DNA of 64,000 nucleotides from Lepeophtheirus salmonis (Eukaryota > Arthropoda > Copepoda > Siphonostomatoida > Caligidae). The notes beneath the pieces were generated by a model that worked only from the letters and a program-made list of their open reading frames with translations, made no database searches and was not told where the DNA came from. Below are positions 58,081 to 64,000 of the stretch, one piece after another. The stretch spans positions 31,961,896 to 32,025,895 of the forward strand of contig NC_052144.2 of assembly GCF_016086655.4 (NCBI RefSeq), written 5' to 3'. A program made the translations under genes and the position numbers. The stretch's first letter is position 1. The number at the start of each line of letters is the position of its first letter.

Positions 58081-61010
58081 AAGCAATCAAGAACCGGAAC
58101 TGCTTGAACTGCTAGACCCATTAGGGTACAACTTTCCAGTTGAGACTCATTAGTAATAAGGGAGTCGGGAGCGAAGTTTGAAGTGTAGATAATTACAGCA
58201 ATAGTTCAGCCTTAAAAAAGGATTGTATCATAGATATGAGTTGTTTGATCGTTATGTATATGAATGAAACTGAAGGATTGAATTCAATCAAATATTTTTT
58301 TTAGAATAGGAGTGAAAATAAAGTAAACTTTGGAAGGAATACGCTTTAAAAGTTTCAATGAAGAAACTCATTTTGTATTGCCTTCGAACTTACGTTTTAT
58401 CAAACATCTCAGTTCTTATAAAAATACGCTTTGATTCCATACAAGATATAGAGCTACGGATGTGTATTTGAGCCAATGGATGATGAAGTAACATACGGGA
58501 AGTTAAAGTACATTTGCACAATGAATGATACTCCCATTAACGAAGATGATATATATTAAGCGAGGGAGGAGAACCTCTTCTAAAGAAATGAGATCCCTGA
58601 ACATGGAAGATATCCCAATGTCACAAACAGATATTAATTGAACGGAATTATGCGTAGACGCAAATTCTTATATAGAAAAATATCCATCTTATTCATCGTT
58701 ATTGTCTTCAAAGTCATTTACTTGATGTATATATATTGTGACTAGAGTTTATTACATGATCTATTTTTGCTGAAAAGTGATAATTCATTTTATTGTTTGA
58801 TTTCCTTTGCCCAATGATGTATTTTGAATGTGAGAGGTTTAGTGGAATTTGTTATTCTATCTCGCTTAGATATTATTGCTTTAACATGATTTTCAATTCA
58901 TCATTTGATTCCAGATCAATCAACTGGATCTTACAGTCTAGCAATATTTTTATTTAAATAAAAACCAATCAACGGAACCATTTCATTTAACATTAGCCGA
59001 GATGAAACTGGGTATTTAAACAGTTGAAATACATCATTACAATTCTTGCAAGTTTTAAAAACTTTAATTAAACCTTCAATAAAACCATTTAGGTCATCAA
59101 AAGTAGCTTTTTCAAGGTTTCTCCCACTACGACATTTAATTAGAGTTGGGAATTTAAGAAAAATAAGTGTTTCAAGATCATTTTTGATGGGAGCCAAATT
59201 CACATTAAAAGCTTTTAATCTAGGTCAGTTATGTCTTTGCTTTTACAGAGTTTCTCATTCAAATTGACCAAAAATATCATAGTTTTTATTTCTATTTTAT
59301 TACCAAAATATTCAAGTTACAGAATTTGGCTTGTAGTTGCCAGGAAAGTGAAAATACACTCCATTCATTCATTTATGACTTTTAACAGTTTTTCCTTACT
59401 AAACCATATGACGTTATTGTGTTATGGAACATTGACATATTTAGCCTGGTTTTTCCATGAACCAAGTTTTAAATTCGCGATGGCAAAGAAAATACTTTCC
59501 TCTTTAATAATTTACAATATTAATAACTATCTCAATTATTGATTGTATTCATATCCGATTTTACTGGATAATACAAAATTCTGTTTAATTAATTTACGTG
59601 GACTGTATGAAATGAACTGGTAGGGAATAATTTTCCTACGGCCTACCAGTGGAGAATTATCTGCCATAAGATTTAAGTATTTTTTGAAAAGCATTTTTCG
59701 ATGATAATTTTTCACTACAAAATTGACTATTTTTTACGTAAGAATTCTTTTTCTCCATACAAACTATGAAATTTACGTCCTCAAAGGCTACACGCAAACT
59801 CTAACCATTTATCCAGTAGGTCTACTGACATTTTGAAAATAAAATAAAGAACCACTCTAATTTACATACACTAATGAAATAAGTATGTATTGCGAAAATG
59901 AAAACCACAATTGCTTTTATCTTGCACGAATGTATTTATGTAAATTCTAATGTTTAATCTTGATCGACATCCACATACAAATATTACTATTCAGTTTATA
60001 AAATATGTAAATACGTATCTATGCAGTGAATATTTTATAAATGCTTGAGTTAACAAAAATACAATTTCTTTTTTTTTTTCAAATATTATTTGTTCATCAA
60101 TTAAAAGTGTACGACTTTTATTACATTTCTCCACTAAAATTAAAACTAAAAAAGAAATAAAAATATTTCATTGAATGCAAAAAATTAAAAAATAGAATTA
60201 TCGTTTAAAAAAACCCAATAAAACATAAAATGCATTTTATCCTTATAATGACTTTCAATAGCTTTAATAGTTTATTAAATGTGTTTTTAAAATGACTTTT
60301 TTTCTGTAAAACAATGAAGTGAATTGTGAAAATTGTTAAAAAAACCAATATTTTCAAAGAATATTTTACAAATAAGTTAATAATATGTCGTTGGAGAGAA
60401 GAACATAAAAGGCTTGCATATATACATACTTATATGGTAATTTATCATAAAAAACATTAATGAACAGAAAAATAGAGAATATTAAAATATTTTTTTCATT
60501 TCTTTATTCCTACATACTAGTTGGAGAAATTAAAATGTTTGATTTTTTTTCTCATACCTATGTACAATTTTATTGTACTTCAACTTTTCTTAACTATGCA
60601 ATATAAAAATTTCTTCCTAAACGGATTATTATTGATTTTTTTTTTAAATATCGAATTGTAGGTTAAATATAAATCACAAATCTTAAATACACAATCGAAA
60701 ATATCAAGAAGAAAACAAAAATGGAAAAAAAAGAAGAGTTTTATGTATTTATGTTGAAGAGCGGTCATCAGTTTCTTCGTTGTGAGATTTTTTTTATATC
60801 TCTGAGTGAATCAAGTGCTGATGCATCGAATTTTTTTGCATCGGTGTGCTCTTTGTCAAGTGAGAAATTTATTTGTATCATTTTGAACTTTTGAGGACTG
60901 CACAAAAGTATTTTTTTTTTTTGTTGATATTGGTTCTCTAACAAGTATTTTCAAAGTTTCTTAATAAAAAGGTAGAGTGCATATCATTGTTGACTTAGAG
61001 AGCGTGTTTT
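58081..61010. other. Gene-free stretch with one unassigned frame
   Basis: The minus-strand frame at 58931-59203 (90 codons, ATG start, with a short KTCKNCND motif) has a balanced residue content, but I cannot assign it and no neighbouring frame continues it. An overlapping plus-strand frame at 59046-59542 is probably incidental. The rest is AT-rich. Confidence 0.35.
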
Positions 61011-61011
61011 T

Positions 61012-61055
61012 TTAGGATGGCCAGGCTCCTATCCGTTAGACCACCAGACGGGGAA
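61012..61055 (-). pseudogene. tRNA-like 5' half followed by A run
   Basis: On the minus strand, CCCCGTCTGGTGGTCTAACG then GATAGGAGCCTGGCCATCCT resembles the acceptor strand, D arm (internal A box TGGTCTAACGG) and anticodon loop of an Arg or Glu tRNA. The sequence stops at the anticodon loop and continues AAAAAAACACG. There is no T arm or B box, so it is not a functional tRNA gene. It may be a retroposed tRNA half or the head of a tRNA-derived SINE. It lies upstream of the LINE that occupies the window end. Confidence 0.4.
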
Positions 61056-62190
61056 GCAACAAATGATTGTTTCGACTCATCTCCTCGTATACTAGATTCG
61101 AGGGATGTGAAACAAGGAAAGGGTAGAAGTGTCAATGAAGGGAACTTTAATGACTAGAATAAGAGATTTAAATGGGAAACATTTGTTGTTTTATTTGAAG
61201 ACAGCAATGTATAAATAATATATATTAATAAAGATAAAAAAATATTTTCAAAATGGTTAACACATTCCAACAAATCGATGAGTTAAGAGCTATTAATAGT
61301 TGGAAAAACTTGGCTAAGTCGATCATTACCCGCAAAAAAAAACAATCCATAAATTTGCTGAAAAAAATAATACAAAGATATAAGGAGGGATGTAGATTAT
61401 ATTGTAGAAATAGTTGCAAATCGAGCTAAAATTCCACAGCTAATTGCATTTCAAGGATGCCTTGTTAAGTTCAAATGTAGCCGATCCAGACTACAATGAC
61501 AGAATTTTTTTGAGCTTGGTCACATACATGACTGTATTAATAGTAGAATTAGGTTTCATAGATATGAGAGCATTTTCAAGCAAACAATTACAGGAAATAG
61601 GTCTACTGAGGCCCCTGGAGCATCTGGGGTGTCGAAGATGTATCCATTGGTGGGGGTGTATCAGGTGAAAAGGTAATAACAGAGATTGCGATGGACGAGT
61701 AGAAGCAAAAGATGACAGGCAGGGAGAAGAAAAAATTGAAAGTGCAACAATGGATTTATTATCGGTGGAAATAGTGGATCCGGCAGGAGACAATTGTTGT
61801 GAAATAAATGGTGAAAATAAATGATTCAAGTCCCTCTGAAATGGCCAATTGTGAAAACAATTCTGTGAAAACTAATACTCAGTATGACGTCTATCCCTAA
61901 TTTATATATAGAAGCACAGAAGTAACGCTCGAGGTTGAAGGGGATCAGATTAGTCCAAGTACATAAAAGAATGGAAGGAAAAGGGTAATCTAAACTCCAC
62001 TGGAAAAGGTGAAGATATTACTGTGGAGACTTCGGTATGACGCAAAATATTCCTTTTAATACTATCTGCAAGGGAGAAGGTGATACAAGAGTTGCAATAC
62101 AACTACGTAAACCTTAAAAACCTCCTGTAAATCCTGATCTTATTCTGTTAGAAGAGACAAGGTCAGCGTCTGTTTCGAATAGAGCTTCTC
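61056..62190 (+). other. Region upstream of LINE, possible ORF1 remnant
   Basis: Frames such as MVNTFQQIDELRAINSWKNL at 61254 and the 74-codon frame at 61444-61668 are less AT-driven than the surroundings. This part directly precedes the LINE endonuclease. By position it could be the 5' untranslated region and ORF1. No coiled coil, zinc knuckle or RRM was recognised. The 112-codon minus-strand frame at 61491-61829 looks like an incidental frame. Confidence 0.3.
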
Positions 62191-62593
62191 CAAGTTCAGG
62201 CTTATCTCTGCAAAGAGATCAAGTGCCTAATAAAATTCAGAGGAATTAATTTCGCCAATATTAATCGTTTATCATATTGGTGTTGTTTAAAACGCAGACC
62301 AAACATGAAGACTTTTTTATTCAACCAATCTCTACGTGTCAGGAAATCAGTGTGGTAATTGATAAAATTATTCCATTAAACACAAGAGGAGGAATCCCCA
62401 AAATTGTATTCGTCATAATTATCATAATTTTTTTTAGGCCCTGGAATGGATAGGGGAATACTTTCTCCAATTTCAAAATAAATATAATAACATAAATATA
62501 ATAAAAAATTATTAAGTGTTGGTGATTGGCATAAAAATTTTATTCCAACAAAAAAGTGGTGGTTTTTATGTAATTAACGCATAATAACCTAAT

Positions 62594-62935
62594 TTGAAAT
62601 CTCCCACCTTCTTTCAATTTATTATAAATGTTTGTAAGAATGACTTTTATCCGCTATTGATTATTGAAGAATTAAATGTTGACTTAATTAATACAAACCG
62701 TCGGTACCCCAATCAAAAAACTTTATTTCAACTCATAATGGAACTGAGTTTGAACGACATAATTAGAATTTTGAGATCAGAAGACATTGTGTCCTGGAGA
62801 ATTGGCCAGAAAAATTTCCAAATCGATCTAACCCTTGCCTCTTCATCTATTTTATCCAAAACTAAAAACGCTTTTTACCGGCCTTTTTCTGATTCAGATC
62901 ATAAGCTGATTAGAATTATTTTCCAATTTTATTGA
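62594..62935 (+). pseudogene. LINE APE-type endonuclease, C-terminal half
   Basis: The 113-codon frame contains EELNVDLINTN, corresponding to the GDFN-like Asn-Asp block. QKNFQIDLTLASSSILSK corresponds to the R-I-D-x-I-x-x-S block (Arg replaced by Gln). The closing PFSDSDHKLIRI carries the catalytic SDH. In the family this nuclease nicks target DNA to prime reverse transcription. The N-terminal catalytic residues are not visible upstream because of frameshifts, and the first block has Glu-Leu where Gly-Asp is usual. It is a decayed copy. Confidence 0.75.
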
Positions 62936-63629
62936 CCTAAAGGACGCTCACAGTCCCTCAAATCGTTATTGGAAGACAAAAATAAATATATATACAATCT
63001 TAAAACAGGTTTGATTAATCAATTTATCCCTAAATTATCATTTTTTCTTATTGATCATCGTCTGTTTCAGATAGTTAAATATACTATCTTAGAGTTTGTT
63101 CGTAAAGAAAGATAGAAATGTTGTTTCAAAAATATGTGGAGGAAATGCTGGGAAAAGGTTCCTTATTTGTACCTACTATTACTTTAGATATTATAAACTT
63201 ATTTCGATTCTCAGAAATTGCTTAATGGGAATTGAAAGCAAAATTCGGTACTGAAAATTACGCCTTTAAAAGACTACAAAAACCCTATTGCTTTTTTTCT
63301 ACATCAGTCATCAAGAAAATCATCAATGAAGGTAATATTATTACGAAATCTCGGGAGATAATGAATCTTTTTCAGTTGCACTTCCCATAGACAGTTGGTG
63401 GGGAGAGATTTAATTTTTACTCCGCCAAAATTAGGTAAGTACTCGATTTTTATCATAGAAGTTATAATTTAATTTATAAAAAAGTAGTTTAATGATGGGA
63501 GAACTCCGTGGCCTGATGTTGTTAATGGCAAAATTTTCATTTGGTGCATTGATGGTGTTGTTCCTTATCTAGATGAGATAGGAAAGTCCATGGAACTATA
63601 TGAGCATCTTCCAATGTCGTTAACGAAAG

Positions 63630-64000
63630 GCAGGATGTTCCTTGATTCCCAAGACAGGTTGGCCTACGAATGTCAATAACGGGAGACCAACTAATGTTCT
63701 TAATGAAAGGTATGGAATCCTTTCTGCTATTCTTGCAGACAAAATGGAGCCAATTTTAAATTATAAGCTTGGTCTGGAGCAGAAAAGATTCCTGAAGGAG
63801 AGGAGGATTTCCGACATATCAAGAAATATTCCAACTGGAATTGTGAGAGTGTACAAAATAAGAGGAGCTTTCGACATATTTTGAGGGCAATAAATAAACT
63901 CCTTCTTAGAAGATTTTTTTAACCCGATTAAAGCTTTTCTATTCAATGGTACGTCGACTATTACACTAGGTTATTTAAAAAGTGATCTGTATGGTGACGA
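63630..64000 (+). pseudogene. LINE reverse transcriptase, N-terminal part
   Basis: The frame reads SLIPKTGWPTNVNNGRPTNV then LNERYGILSAILADKMEPIL, GLEQKRFLKERRISDISRNI. This follows the LINE pattern IPKK..PT...N.RPI.LLN..YKI.....A.R..P........EQ.GF..GR...D. The next frame pieces end near 64000 with TITLGYLKSDLYGD. The catalytic FADD-type box would lie beyond or in deleted sequence and is not seen. A stop at about 63882 interrupts the frame. Confidence 0.75.

Larger units (their letters stand above)
62190..64000 (+). mobile_element. LINE (non-LTR) retrotransposon remnant, runs off the end
   Basis: An endonuclease-like region (about 62594-62940) is followed by reverse-transcriptase pieces (about 63630-64000) in the expected order on the same strand. 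The spacing is shorter than in an intact ORF2. The frame starts to look coding around INFANINRLSYW at about 62247. The element continues past the window edge, so its 3' end is not visible. The combination of an APE-type nuclease and this RT style suggests an L1/Tx1-like lineage, but the clade is uncertain. Confidence 0.7.

Noticed and set aside
58931..59203. 90-codon minus-strand open frame as a host gene
   Set aside because: No domain recognised, no continuing exon or splice context visible, and an overlapping frame on the other strand. Kept only as a note in the stretch entry.
61491..61829. 112-codon minus-strand frame
   Set aside because: It lies opposite the region just upstream of the LINE, has Ser/Pro/Leu-rich chance composition and no motif.
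1..64000. CRISPR arrays, operons, ribosome-binding sites, phage genes
   Set aside because: No regularly spaced repeats, no gene clusters and no bacterial-type coding density. The sequence is eukaryotic repeat-rich DNA.

Overview
The window looks like AT-rich nuclear DNA from an animal, most likely an arthropod. A+T is high throughout (my visual estimate is about 70%; I did not compute it). No open reading frame exceeds about 130 codons. There is no operon structure and there are no bacterial signals. Almost everything recognisable is decayed transposable-element sequence. The density and types of mariner/Tc1 copies recall the genomes of parasitic copepods such as the salmon louse, but that assignment is a guess from family flavour and not proven here. 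I found no intact host protein-coding gene; the window reads as intergenic or intronic sequence.

Layout. 0-8 kb: AT-rich DNA with a possible hAT-type MITE (1.19-1.54 kb), a mariner C-terminal fragment (5.4 kb), a mariner 5' end with its terminal repeat (6.52 kb) and a hAT-type terminus (7.45 kb). 8.8-16 kb: a near full-length mariner (8.79-10.03 kb), a Tc1-clade remnant (10.7-11.1 kb), a short mariner bounded by both terminal repeats (13.29-14.17 kb) and a BED-type zinc-finger remnant (15.2-15.6 kb). 17.7-30 kb: an A/T-rich tandem repeat, then six transposase-related remnants (19.5, 21.6, 22.6, 23.9, 26.5 and 29 kb). 31.8-34.7 kb: a 0.7 kb foldback element, a 1.7 kb LTR retrotransposon with two 170-bp LTRs and an integrase remnant, and a widely shared repeat ending in GTTTGTTT units. 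35.5-50.2 kb: a mariner remnant, a possible THAP zinc finger, a perfect 35-bp palindrome, two abutting mariner remnants (43.5-44.6 kb), an old dispersed repeat and a strongly deleted mariner. 53-54.7 kb: a Penelope-like element with a GIY-YIG nuclease and a large inverted repeat. 56-64 kb: another mariner tail, a second TIR element, a tRNA-like 5' half and a LINE with endonuclease and reverse-transcriptase pieces running off the window end.

Two mechanisms run through the region. Cut-and-paste transposons (mariner, Tc1, hAT) have repeatedly lost internal sequence, so helix-turn-helix starts are joined directly to catalytic C-termini. Target-primed or LTR retroelements (Penelope-like, LINE, Ty3/Gypsy-like) left 5'-truncated or internally deleted copies. 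All carry stops, frameshifts or lost catalytic residues, so none looks active. All family calls come from reading translated motifs by eye; no database search was run.
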